A stretch of 64,000 nt of DNA from Poecilobothrus nobilitatus. Taxonomy: Eukaryota > Arthropoda > Insecta > Diptera > Dolichopodidae. Location: positions 112,223,996 through 112,287,995 of the forward strand of contig OX352774.1 of NCBI GenBank assembly GCA_947095535.1, given 5' to 3'. The notes below the pieces were generated by a model that searched no databases, had not been told where the DNA came from, and was given only the letters and a program-made list of their open reading frames with translations. Shown piece by piece: positions 13,595-25,284 of this stretch (positions are counted from its first letter, which is position 1; every line of letters begins with the position of its first letter). Position numbers and translations under genes: made by a program.

Positions 13595-15499
13595 AACGTG
13601 TTCAGCAACGTAAAAAAATTTGTTAATTAACATTAACTTTTTTCAGAAACCTAACCATGTAGTTTCATAGAAATTAATTATGGGTAACATGGTAACTGAA
13701 ACTTTTAGAATAAAATTTTTCTTGAATCTTTATTATAGTCATTTTTAAAAAATTTTCAAAATCATCTATTTACCTCTCAAAAGTTAAAAGTCTAAAATTT
13801 TAAAATAATTAAAATATAAAAGCAATTACTTTTGTTATTTTGTGTTTGATCTACAACTATTTTTATATCATTAAAACCTTATAAATCCTTTTATTATTCT
13901 TAATCGTATAGATATTAATCTAAATTTCAGATAATAAAAAATATTTCTGATTTTAATATACATAATTATGTGTATCTATAGAATAATTCTTTTTCAAAAA
14001 AATTATATTATTAATATTGATTATAATATTACTATAATGTATTTGTATTAATCAATACTTTACATTATGTACTTACTTATTCTGTTTAATTATCAAAAAA
14101 TCCTTCACTATTATGTTCCATTAAAAAAAAAAAGAACGCGTATTATGTATCCATATACCTATAATATACTTATCTAATAATACAGTATAAATACATAATA
14201 CATAATATGTGTACAAAAATGAAAATCTCTATAGTCAGCTTTTACCTATACCTACTCCAAATTACTCAATATTATTAATATGAGTTTCCAACATACAATA
14301 AATCTTATAGATATTCAGATACAACTACTATGATTCATATTAACACTAAAACAAAATATAATCTATTAGTATATCTATTGTTTTATACAATATTCCACAG
14401 TTGAATTATTCCACAGTTGATTTTTAGCAATTTTTCGTTTCTATGAAAAAAAAAAAAATCAATTATTAAACCGTTATATGATTTTATATACTCTTGTTAC
14501 TTTTTCTTTTTCACTTTTCATCAGAATAATAATCGGTTTTATCATACGCTAGTAATTTATTTTTGTTCTTTTTTTTTTTTTTTACATAATATCAGTAGAT
14601 ATACTACAGAAATTATCAGATATGATGCTTTCACCTTAAATTAGAAGTCATTTTCAAGCCAAAATAAAAAAAAAAAAAAGAAAAAGTGTAATAAGTTTAA
14701 TACAGAAGGATGTATGAGAATACTAAAACAATATATTATGTAGGTACTTAATATACAAAATACATACACCTTTATATAAAAACGTTCAGTGCGGTTATAT
14801 TCATATAAATAATTGTCTAAGTTTAAACCATATTTTATCAAAACCTTAAATGTCCTTTAAAAAGAGTGTATAGATTTGGGTGAAAAAAAAGATTAATCTT
14901 GATAAAATTATATTAACTTTAATGCATATTATCAAATGACTTTAATTTAAACTTTCGGGTGCATAATGATGCCAAACTCAATTTTTATAACGGAACAGAA
15001 TAGAAAGTGAGAAAACGTAACGAAAATGAGTAAATATTTAGACTTTTACCAAAAAAGAATAAAAACTCCACAAACTTATAAAAGGAAGTAAAGCTAAATT
15101 TAAGTTATAAACTAGTCCCCATATTTTTATCGTATTACAAGATTATAATCGAATTGATTCAGTGAAACCTTCTAAACAAAATGGAGTTTTCTTAAATATT
15201 AGGTTGTTAGATATCGAAATACCTTAAGTAAGCAGACATTAATTTTTTAGATTTCATTCTTTCTTTTTCCAATTAAATAATTTTTCCAAGATCTCTTCTA
15301 ATTTGTAAGATAGTTTAAAAAAAAAAAACAGTAAAAACTCACCATAAGTCTATGGATAATTTTATTTATCCAAAATGATTTATTAAACAGTTATAAATTT
15401 TAGAAAAACTTTGTCTGGAATTTTTTTCTTATTAGATAGTTCTATTATAGAACAATAAACAATAAATATAAGAGTAAGGAATCGGTTTAATTTTAGTAA
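13595..15499. other. AT-rich non-coding stretch
   Basis: I see no gene, SINE or LINE segment here. The stretch contains poly-A/T runs, for example near 14570-14583 and 14665-14682, and the near-duplicate ATTCCACAGTTGA at 14392 and 14407. Nothing else stands out. Confidence 0.55.
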
Positions 15500-16083
15500 A
15501 AAAACGAGGAAAAGTACAGTAGAGTAGACGGTGTCAACTCTGGGTAAGCCGTACAAACGTAATATATCCTGTTTCTACAAAACTTGATCATCTTTTAAAA
15601 AAATTTAGATGTTTTAGTACTGACGTTAACTACTGAGATATTAACTAGAGATATTTATGTAAATTGGGGAGTTGTATGACAGCACGAGCAGAATTTATTG
15701 CACGAACATAACTAAATTTTACAGGAATTATTGCCATATAACTTGATCATCTTTTGTAATATTTCAGACGCTTCGCTTCATAAAGTTCCAAGAGATGCAA
15801 GAAGCCTGAACCTACTGCTCTAGCTCAACCAAATTGTACAGAAGTTATTAGACCTAGCTTCAATAAACTCATAGTTATTTCCATATAAAGAAAGAAGTTG
15901 TATGATCTTTTTGAGTAATCGTGCGGACAAACGGATGGACGGACGTACATGTCTTAACTGACTCAGAATTCGATTCTGAGCCAATCCATATCTTTTACAC
16001 TATATCTAACTCGACTCCTTTAAGGTGTCACAAATATAATGGCAAATTTATTATACCCTTGAACATAGTTCATACTGGTATAA
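15500..16083 (-). mobile_element. Helentron-type element, family B, short copy
   Basis: Read on the minus strand, the element starts at 16083 with a hairpin around TGAACATAGTTCA. It passes the palindrome at 15962-15980 and a GTCCGTCCATCCG tract at 15930-15945, and ends at about 15500 with GAGTTGACACCGTCTACTC and a CCTCGTTTTTTT end. The 3' end matches those at 2.2 and 31.7 kb. Inside are blocks found in the 61.2-kb copy, such as TTGATCATCTTTT and the GAAGCCTGAACC region. There is no central tandem array, so this 584-bp copy is a compact version of the 1.67-kb copy at 559-2227. Confidence 0.78.
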
Positions 16084-18463
16084 TAATAAATGGTTATAAT
16101 TTATAAATAATGGAAACACTATATGACCAACGAACAGTATAATTTTGTTTTGGATTGCTGTTTATAGTTACATATTTTATTTTACGATATTTTTATCCTT
16201 TATTTTTTCAGATCTCAATAATTTTATAGCTAATATATTATTATTTTGAACGGTATGCTTTAAGAATATATTCGTTTTAATTTTTTTTTTTTCATTTTAT
16301 TTCCTGTTTAGTTGAAAGGACAGCAGGGAAAATTTTTATAATCCTCTAGAAAGAAAAACATATATATAGGATTCAGCTTTCTAAATAATGATTTCAAGAA
16401 ATTTGATATGAAAAGGTGAGTTTTAAATTTATTTTATAATAAAACTATATAAAACAATGAAACCATTCTTGACCTATATAGAAGGTGGATAGAATAGTTG
16501 GAAATCATCAAAAGCATAAAAAAATATTCGTTTTAACTTCTTGATTGTGTTGGTATTTAAGCAAACCATCATTTTTTTTTTTTAAACGAACAATAGGAAG
16601 GGTCTTTAGTACAAATATACAGTTTGGTATGATAAGAAGGCCTCATCAGTAGGTTTTAAGTTGTTTGGTATTACGAGGATTTTTGAAAAAGACTTAAAGG
16701 ATACTTTTGATTAAGTAGGATGAAGAAAATAAATTTGAAAGAGTATTATCTACGTGCAATATACAAGACATATTATTATACTTTCTTAACATTTTAATAT
16801 CTACAAAACGTATAAAACTTTTATTTATATGATGTACGTATAAGAAACAAATTTTTGTAGGATCATTAACATGGTCATTGAACTATTTAGGAGTGAGTAT
16901 TTTCTACTTTTCTTTTATACCCGATTGGAATATATTAAGTGCAAGTTATTTATTATCAACAAATTATTTAATTCTAGCTAACGTTTACGGAAAGTGCTTA
17001 AGACTTAAAACATTTTTTTTCCTAATTTTTCCACAGTTTTTTACCAAAATTGCGAAACTTCTTCCATATACTCTATTTTCTAAGTAGACAGACAGAATAT
17101 AAGAGTATATTTCCATTTCATACTATGTTTATAATTGAACTATCTAGTATATTGATATTAACAAATTATCTTCTTCTAACACTGTCTTTCAGATTGAACC
17201 CACCTTACATTTTATGTTGAACCATGCGAATACGTTCTTCAGTTCTTTAATTTCATTAACACAGAGCGGTATTTAGGTCTGAGGCTTCCATATCTTCTTT
17301 AAAACAGAATTTTGACCCTTTGACCCTTTGACCCTTAATTGACGCTTAATTCAAATGTATACAATTTGGTTTTTGGGTTGCTTAAGGAAGGCAGTTTGGG
17401 AAATTTAAGAATTATGGTAGATATAAGAGAACATTTTGAGAAATGCTTATGTAGAGAGAAATTTTAATTTTATTCTTAAAATTTATTAAATGATTATCAA
17501 CTTTTGGTAACCATTTGAGTGGTCTAAAATCAAATTATGATTAAGTCGAGTAAACGAGTAAAAAGGAAGAGACTGTTGACCTCATTTTGACAAGCTTTAA
17601 ATATTAAGTTTGCACATAAAGTAGCATTGCATATTATAATTCCTGAAACGTTCTACATTGTTCCTGAACGCGTAAAAAATTATCAACTGTATCATCATAT
17701 ACAACCGTAAGATAATTTTTCTATCTAAAGAAATATCATGCGACTGTGGAGGATATGAAACCGGAACCCCTTAGTTAATACGCGAAGTACTTGAAAACTC
17801 ATCAATTTAGATTCTAAACAAGTAAAAAAACTTATAGGTACGTTTTTGAACTACAGCATCCTTAAATAAATAATATTTATCTCTATTAGAATACCTAAAA
17901 TAGTTTTGTTATCGCCAGTTAAATGAAACTTAAATTATGTTATGAAGCTAAAATTTAGTGTTTTAATTGATTTTGAGATGGTCACTAAGGTGACAACTAA
18001 GAAATCAATATATATCTATCTTTAAATAAAGATGATTGCGATGATAAAAAAAAGAAAAACCAAAAGATTTATGAAAAATAAGAACAGAAAAGTAAAAATA
18101 AACTTGTTGAATATTACAACTAAACAATAAAGAACTTTATAATTATATAATTATTATCAACTCTTTAAAATTAACTAGTTGCAACAAAAAATGTATTCAT
18201 TATTACAACAATTACATAAATAAAGAAAAGAAAAACTAAAGACACTTTAAAGAAATTTTGATTTGGAAACAAAATATTTTTTTAATGTTTATTTCAATTT
18301 ATAACATTTATTCACTTATTTTTTTTATTCTATGGAAAAAAGTTTTAAGATGCAACACGCCATTTCCTGAAACAAAATGAATTCATTTCGGTATTTTTTT
18401 TTAGGTTTTTACTCTGTCTTAAAAAAAGTTGTTCAATGTCAGAAACTTAATAAAAATAAAAAC
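16084..18463. other. AT-rich non-coding stretch
   Basis: No gene is supported. The only small structured feature is three perfect TTTGACCC units at 17311-17334. The 69-residue frame at 16878-17087 has no recognisable motif and is probably chance. Confidence 0.55.
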
Positions 18464-19112
18464 ATTTTTCCTAAGGGAGGTGGGTATCTTCAAAAAACAC
18501 CAAAAATTTCCCTTTGGTAGTGTCCCATTCTTGTTGACTAAACCCACCTCCCCCTTTAGCCAATATAAGAGGATCAAAACCTTATCTGCTAACGCAGTAT
18601 ATTGGCTAGGGAGTAGGGGTACGAAATAATAGGAAATGGATGCGGAAACATTGAATTGGGAGTGGGACTGTAAGGAAAAAATGAATTCGTCTATTATCAT
18701 CACTATTTTGCAAAACAGTGACTATAGCTATAGTTACAACAGTTACAACATTCAGTAGTATATAACACCTTACCATGACGTAATTATTGAAAGAAACCCC
18801 CACTGTAGCAGCTATATTATTATTGTTATTAGTATTATTCTTATTAATATTATTATTACTTTACTGCAGAGTCAGGGCCATCAGTGGGCAAGTGCATGAT
18901 ATAACACCTTCCTGCATGATATAACCAAATATAGCTCCACTGTAGCAGCTATTATTATTATTACAATTATTATTATTACTATTATTATTATTATTAATAT
19001 TTATACGATATCAGTACATTATTACGACATATTTTTTTTTTTCATTTATATGACCTGAATCCAAGACCCTCCGATTGAAAGGTTGGCGACTTAACCACTA
19101 CGTCATGAGTCA
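18464..19112 (-). mobile_element. tRNA-derived SINE, family B, copy 1 with embedded TAA tracts
   Basis: Read on the minus strand, the element begins with a tRNA-like head, GACTCATGACGTAGTGGTTAAG, then a CCTTTCAATCGGAGGGTC anticodon-like region and the B-box-like GGATTCAGGTC. A TAA/ATA microsatellite, the core TAGCTGCTACAGTGGAGC, a second TAA tract and a second core follow. It ends with the body (GTCCCACTCCCAATTC, AGCCAATATACTGCGTT, TTGGCTAAAGGGGGAGG) and CCTCCCTTAGGAAAAA. The order and sequence match the copy at 40.2-40.9 kb and, for head and tail, the shorter copy at 27.96 kb. Overlapping open frames at 18419-18803 lie inside the element and are not genes. Confidence 0.75.
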
Positions 19113-19898
19113 GATAAATATTGTCATAGTTTCGGAAAATTACATTTTAATTTTTTTAAAGTAAATTAGGCGTACATGGTACACTTATAGTAACCACTAT
19201 AATTGAATTGTTGCAACCGCTTTGATAATTTAAAACTAACCATTTTTAGTTCAGCTTTCTTTTTTAAATTAGTGAAATAAAAATTAATAATAGATCGTAG
19301 ATAACTTGATCAAATACAATAAAAACTAAGGCGATAAAATAAATTGGTTTTGATACTTAGACCGTTGTAATGCAATGAACTTAGACCGTTGGCTTTATAC
19401 TTTTAACTTCTATTAAATCGGCATTTTGTAAGATGTTGTAATTCTATAATTTTTTCTAGGTAAAGTTGAAAGAAAATAGTTGTATAAATATATTTTAAAT
19501 ATTTACAGTGTATTTCACAAGTAAACGATCAAAAAGTAATGGTATTAGTATTTATCATACCTGTGCTAGTTCCTAAATTATAAATAAAAAATTAAATTAA
19601 ATAATTTTAGAGAAAAGAACATTTTTAAGTACGGTTATTTCAAAATCATTTAGAAATAAACTAACTTAATATTAAGTACTTATTTTCACCACTATCATCA
19701 TCTGATTGCCTTTAAGAACACTTTTGGAAAAAACTCATTAGGTTGATGTGGATAATGTACAAATTTCTAGTAAATTACTTTCGATATTGCCATTTTCAAC
19801 AACCACAATCACTAACTGTTCATTAAGTTATTCAGTAGAATAAAAATACTGCCTATACGCATTATGTGCAGAATATTCTGACCTACTGGAAGAAAAGA
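19113..19898. other. AT-rich non-coding stretch
   Basis: No coding or repeat feature is visible apart from short local duplications, for example the CTTAGACCGTTG phrase repeated near 19358 and 19380. Confidence 0.5.
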
Positions 19899-20237
19899 AT
19901 GAAGATCTGTGGAAACTCACAGGAGACGAACCTTTACTAAAACAATTAATAAAAAACAAATGGAGGTGGATAGGCCACGCACGCTTAAAAAAGTTACAAA
20001 AATATAAGCAGCATGGCCTTGGAGTAAAATCCCTAACGAAGCAATAGACGCGTGGTGTCCAAACAACTTTCGTAGTCGCACGAAAGAACTATAGATATAG
20101 ATTCATTTAATTCAATTCATTCTATATAGACGAACTCAAGTAGTGCAACTTTAAATGGGACAATGCAAAAATACCAACAGGAAATTGTGTTAGATGGAAA
20201 TATCCAAATGGAAGTCCCATGCTCCCTGACGGAGTGA
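19899..20237 (+). pseudogene. Decayed 3' end of an RTE-type LINE
   Basis: The remnant encodes the end of a reverse-transcriptase protein. One frame from 19899 reads NEDLWKLTGDEPLLKQ and then KNKWRWIGHARLK. This matches the NEDLLTISRQE...KKKWRWIGHTLRK block of the better-preserved copy at 59.6-60.2 kb. After several frame breaks the last codons at 20214-20237 read EVPCSLTE-stop, equivalent to EALCSPRG in that copy. The sequence between is strongly degraded, and the 5' part of the LINE is absent. RTE-type elements usually end shortly after this stop, which fits. No function remains. Confidence 0.7.
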
Positions 20238-22226
20238 AATGGACAAGAAAAAATGTGTGTTAATTTCTGATTTTTAATATGTATATTTCTCATCATTGAC
20301 TATTAAAACTATTATTAAAAACCGTTACAGAAGAAATTACTTACTTATATGATCTGACCAATGGTCAGTGCATTAACCAGGGGTTTTTCAAGGGAAAGAT
20401 TTCTGACGGAAATTTTGGTTTGTTGAAAATATATAAAAGATAATAAAATAATGTAAACAATATAAATATTATAATTATAATTTATAATTTGTATAGTGGC
20501 CAGATCTAAAAAATAAAGGTTAATTTATTTCCTCATCACATTGTATCTAATACCCAAAAAATGAATGAATAAATAAAATGACTTATATGTTTCTGGGACT
20601 ATTATGAGCCATTAATAAAAATAAGAATAAAATTCTTAACTGCTCCAAAAAAATTCCTTATATATATTTTGTGATATATTATATATATGTTAGATATGTA
20701 TATTGTTCCCATATAAAATTGGAATGAATTATGAATTTAAAGTACAACCACATTTGTAAGATTGTGGTGATATTTATTTTGGTATAGTGCAAACAATTTT
20801 GTGCATACTACAGAAAACAGATAAAACATAAATTTTCATTTTCATTTTTAAATGCATTAATTTTAATCTTTTTTTTCTTTCAAATTTTTACTTTGTTCGA
20901 TTCTTTTCCATTTGATTGCATGATAATTTAACACGATTTTTAAAAATCTAAAAAAAAAAACTGAATAAAAGATTTTTGTAATGGTACCTATATAAATTAA
21001 TTTTTGTGCAATATTTTTTTATTTTCATCCCATTAAAATATAGGAATAATTCTGTCAAGTGAAATTACTTTTTGAAAGATTTTTCTTTTTTTTTAATTTT
21101 TTCTAATCTTTTCTTTTGCATCAATAAACATTTTAGATATAATTTTAGAAAATTTACTAAATTTATACGAATACACTTTCAAAATTCAGGACGTTTTTTA
21201 TACAAGACATTCTTAACACAGAAAAAAAAGATTTAAAGTGTATCTAAAAACAAAAATATCCTTTTTGTTTACTTGTTTTATTTATTTCTTCTTTTCTTTT
21301 TTTTTTTTTTTGTTCGTTTTCTTTTTCTTAATGGAATTTTTCTTTTCACATTTTGCCACGTGGGATAATAATTTTCATTGAAAATGACTTTATCTTATTC
21401 CATTTTTAACAAAAAATTATGGGAAATTTTTTTTATTTGCGAAACCCATTTTTATCTTTTAAACGATTTTTATCTAAGCATATATTCGGATGCGTGCGTA
21501 TACATAATGTTTTTCATTTGTTATATTTTTTTTAAATTTTTCTTAATAACTGTATTTTCTAGTACAAAATTGTGGTAGGCAAGGTATACATTAATGTTTT
21601 TTAACAGTAGATAGTATATTATTAAAGAATTTCGCAATTTTTTTTTTTTTTAACAAAAGAGAATAACGATTAGGTATTTTTTTTTTGTTTGTTTCAATGG
21701 CAATAATAACTAAAAACGAGTCCTATTTTTTTGAAAGGCTGTTGTGTTGAAATTATAAAATAATATGGAATAAAACAATAGATAGAACATACACTACAGA
21801 CATATTATAAATAATAAATAATAATATAAACCTACATAATATATATTATATATATATGCATATTATATAATAATATATTATGTCTATATGTATTAATTGT
21901 TGCAAAATTAAATTTTTATGCTGTTTTCCATTTTTTTTGAATACATAGCTATATAATATATGTAGGTATTCTCTGTTACAATAATGATATAATTAGAAAA
22001 AAGTTCTTATATACATTATGGAAGAGTTACCAGTACTTTTAAATAAATAAAGCGGTACATTATTATATTTATTATTTTTAATTGTGAAAAGAAATATTCT
22101 CTTGTAAAATGTAGCGCCATAATATGTATCTTTTCAAACGAGGGGATGCACAATTTTCTTTATTTGCTGAAGATATTTCATATTTATTGTTAGAGAAACT
22201 TTTGAATTTTACTACTTTAAAAATTG
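20238..22226. other. AT-rich non-coding stretch
   Basis: This holds TA-rich palindromic runs (20660-20700, 21830-21890) and long T tracts (21295-21310, 21638-21650). No gene or known mobile element is recognisable. Confidence 0.55.
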
Positions 22227-22240
22227 AAATTTTCTAAATA

Positions 22241-22392
22241 GAGGGCTTCGAGGGAGGAAATATCGAGGAAGTATGGGTTCAAATCCCACACACATCGTAA
22301 GAGTTATTCCCCCTTACGACATTTGCAGCCACGCCTGAGAGGCTGTGTAATTACCTGTTCACATTTATGTACGCATTAAAACAAAACAAAAC
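22241..22392 (+). mobile_element. tRNA-derived SINE, family A, copy 2 (head shortened)
   Basis: The tRNA-like head is reduced to a degenerate GAGGGCTTCGAGGGAG stretch. The B box GGGTTCAAATCCC and the body are clear: GTAAGAGTTATTCCCCCTTACGAC, AGCCACGCCTGA, CACATTTATG. The tail is CATTAAAACAAAACAAAAC. A perfect 14-bp duplication, AAATTTTCTAAATA, flanks it at 22227-22240 and 22393-22406. Because the duplication lies directly at the shortened head, the deletion probably existed before or arose during insertion. Confidence 0.85.
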
Positions 22393-22406
22393 AAATTTTC
22401 TAAATA

Positions 22407-24169
22407 TAAGCATATAGAAGATAAGGAGTATCCCGAAGTAAATATAAACATTTAGCAGACAGGCGGGTTATGTTAACGTACATTTATTTGTCGGATGTAT
22501 TATATATTAAAGCAATAAGATAAAACTAATAATATACCTTTAATATAAAGTTTAAAAAATATTCAGTATAATTTCAGTTGTAAACATGTACATAATATAA
22601 AACTTTTATTAAAAATTTGTGTAGAAATAACTTGTAGGAACCAGATACCGCTTAAAAATAATCTTCTACAACTAGGATTAAAATTTTATTGCTTTACCTT
22701 TAAAGGTGTAGACAAAAATGTTGAAAACTGACTGACAGATAGACTGTAGAAAGAAAATATTAAACTATTATTAGTTTGAAATTAAATTTTTAGTTTCAAT
22801 GAAATTTTTTTATGTTCCTAACCTTAATTTGTGGTTATGATAATAGGAGTCTTAAAAATTTTTAATGTTTTTTCAAATTTTTAAGGTTTTTTACATCATG
22901 TACAAACTTTTTATATTTTCATTCCGTTCATTTGTGAAAAAATACAATTTTTAAATGTAATCAATCTTCGTGGTAGGTACCTTCTTAAGCATTCATAAAC
23001 CTAGACAAACATTCATTAACTTTTTCAAAATAACAGCATCCTTTCAGTTATTTTTCACTATACTATAAGGAGCATGCTCTTAACTTAAGAATTCTTTTAA
23101 ATCTAAACAAATTTAATATATATAAGATGACTACATAACTGTGGAAAAAAACAATAGGTAGGTAGGTACCTAATATAAAAAATTCCTTTTAATAAAAAAA
23201 AAAAATATTCACATAAACAATACCTAGGATCATATAAACTTAGATTTAGGATTGATTAAATTACATAAGCACACAACTTATTTTGTTAGATTTTATGCAA
23301 GAATAAAATAAGCATATATTTTTTTTCGTAATAATTTTTCTAAAATGTCGATTTATTCCTTTAATACCCCTCTTAAAAGTTGGTTTGGTCAAATTAAATT
23401 AATTATTTACAAGAATCCTTTAGTCTTTTGTAAAAATCAAAATAAGATAAAATAAAAATAAAATAAACAAAAAAAAAAAAACGTGCTAAGATAATAAATA
23501 AAATTAAATTAAAGTTAGTTTTATTATGATTTAATCCATTTTTAATCCATTTTACGAGTAATTGTAAATTTAACATTTTCAAATGTTAGTTAGATAATAA
23601 TATAATGGATCTTAAACTTTGTCTTTAGTGTGAAAAAAATTAAGCAGTTTTTAAAAAATTCTTGAAAAAACAACTTAGATAAAATAACCTTTTTATTAGA
23701 TACCAGTACAGACCATACTTACCAAATCCGTCATTCTGTTGATACAATTTATATACCGCTTAAAATTAATTGTTAGATACTCTAGAATCCTAGATGAATT
23801 GCACATAAAAATAACGATTCTAATGAAACTTTTTTATGTAGGTACCTAGCCTTAATTTTTAAATATAGCAATAGGAACAAAGATTTAAAAATTTTTGAAA
23901 AACCCTATTTTAAAATTTTTATTATATCTCAGAAAGTTTCTCGAAATGTTTTTCTAACCTAAAAATATCAAACTTCAAGAAATTTTTTAAGCTTTATAAT
24001 TCAATATAAAAATTAGCTCTACTCGCTATTTCGAAATATCTCCTCAAATTTCTTTAAAGTATGATATAAATAATTTATTATATTTTTAGATATGTTAGTA
24101 ACTTTTCTTTAAACAGTTAACAACTTTTTTTATTTATGTATAGGATTATCTTAATTTATGATTTTTCAA
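22407..24169. other. AT-rich stretch with a diverged direct repeat pair
   Basis: Two segments, about 22640-22860 and 23750-23900, share ATACCGCTTAAAA, a CTAGGAT/CTAGATG block, ATGAAA(C/T)TTTTTTATG and CCTTAATTT in the same order, followed by an AATAGGA motif. They are probably old copies of an unknown repeat. A CTGACTGACAGATAGACTG stretch at 22728 may be a faint trace of a GTCY-type microsatellite. No gene is seen. Confidence 0.45.
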
Positions 24170-24352
24170 AATTTTTTTTTTTAGTTTATTCTCCTGCCAC
24201 ATAAATGTGAAAAGGATACACTGTCTTTCCTTTACAACCACCCACTGTAAATGTCTTGTAAGGAGGAATTATTCTTACAACGTGTGTGGGATTCGAACCA
24301 ACACTTCTTCGGTGTTTGCAACGCATTTCATACTTACTGGGACCCAGGTCCC
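24170..24352 (-). mobile_element. tRNA-derived SINE, family A, copy 3
   Basis: On the minus strand the B box reads TGGTTCGAATCCCACACACG, followed by the TTGTAAGAATAATTCCTCCTTACAAG stem region, CACATTTATGTGGCAGGAGAA and a T-rich complement of the A tail. The A-box part is badly diverged. No clean target-site duplication is identifiable, which together with the divergence suggests an older insertion than copies 1, 4 and 5. Confidence 0.75.
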
Positions 24353-25083
24353 ACAATTTTTCCTTACGTTATTATTGGAAAAGAAAATCTACAAATTTTG
24401 ATGTAAAATGTAATTCCAATTCTCAAATATATTATGCGCTACTCTAAAAACCTTTTATTTAAATTCTGCCTTTGTTGAATTTTATTTTAATATAAACAAT
24501 AATATTTATTATAAAATTCTGATTTTAAAAAGGACATAAAGCTAATTTAATAATTTCTTTCGTTTTTCACAATTTTCTCTAAATCAATTTTTACTTGGAA
24601 ATGGAGCAGTGAACTGGATTTTAATTGGATTTTGACATTTTTGTAGCTTCCTTAAATTGTTTAGGGAAATTTATAGTTATTATTTATATAAGATTTGTTT
24701 GTTAAAGATAGATCTTATAGTTCTGGAGATAATAAAAGTTGAAAGTTAAAAATTTTGACAAAAATTAAATTTTTCTTTAAAAATTAGATTTTTCAAGTGT
24801 TTGCCAAAAACAAAATATTGTATTTCCTAGAAAGGGTCTCTTTCAACTATAAAAATCACCCATGCACATTTGAAAGCCACCACCATTTTAGAAGATATAA
24901 TCACTTATTAATAGAAAAAAAAATGTTATTTTGTACTACCCGGGGTCCCGTTATCTTCAGAATCCTCATTTTTAGAATTTATTGATTAAATTTAAAAAGA
25001 AAATCGATTGATAATTCAATTTTTAAAATTTTGTTAATATTGTATTTCTATTTAAATCTTCTAAAAACAAGTAAATGTAACAG
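24353..25083. other. AT-rich non-coding stretch
   Basis: No supportable gene or repeat was found. The short ORF at 24797-24985 has no recognisable motif. Confidence 0.5.
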
Positions 25084-25284
25084 TAAGTCGATGCAACCGA
25101 CTTATTAATACCCTACACCTGAATAATTCGAATTAAATTAACAATCCATAAGTGTTTTCGGCAGCTGCTTGAACTTCTTCCCTTTTCTGTCTTATTCAAC
25201 TCGAATTTCAAGAACGTAAAAGAGGCATCCGCTTGGGATATGCTTGACACCCTTGTATAAAATTTTAAGTTTCTATCTTAATTA

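Noticed and set aside
13340..13633. 97-residue minus-strand ORF containing CGIRTHTL
   Set aside because: It is the antisense of SINE family A. The same peptide appears at 24207-24401 and 37520-37741, and a related one (HSLGHRG-type) at 41533-41739, each over a SINE copy.
17084..17097. GACAGACAG motifs (also near 4430 and 7195) as further Helentron-type elements
   Set aside because: The short GACA runs lack the TATACCC hairpin and conserved flanking blocks. They may be chance or too eroded to identify.
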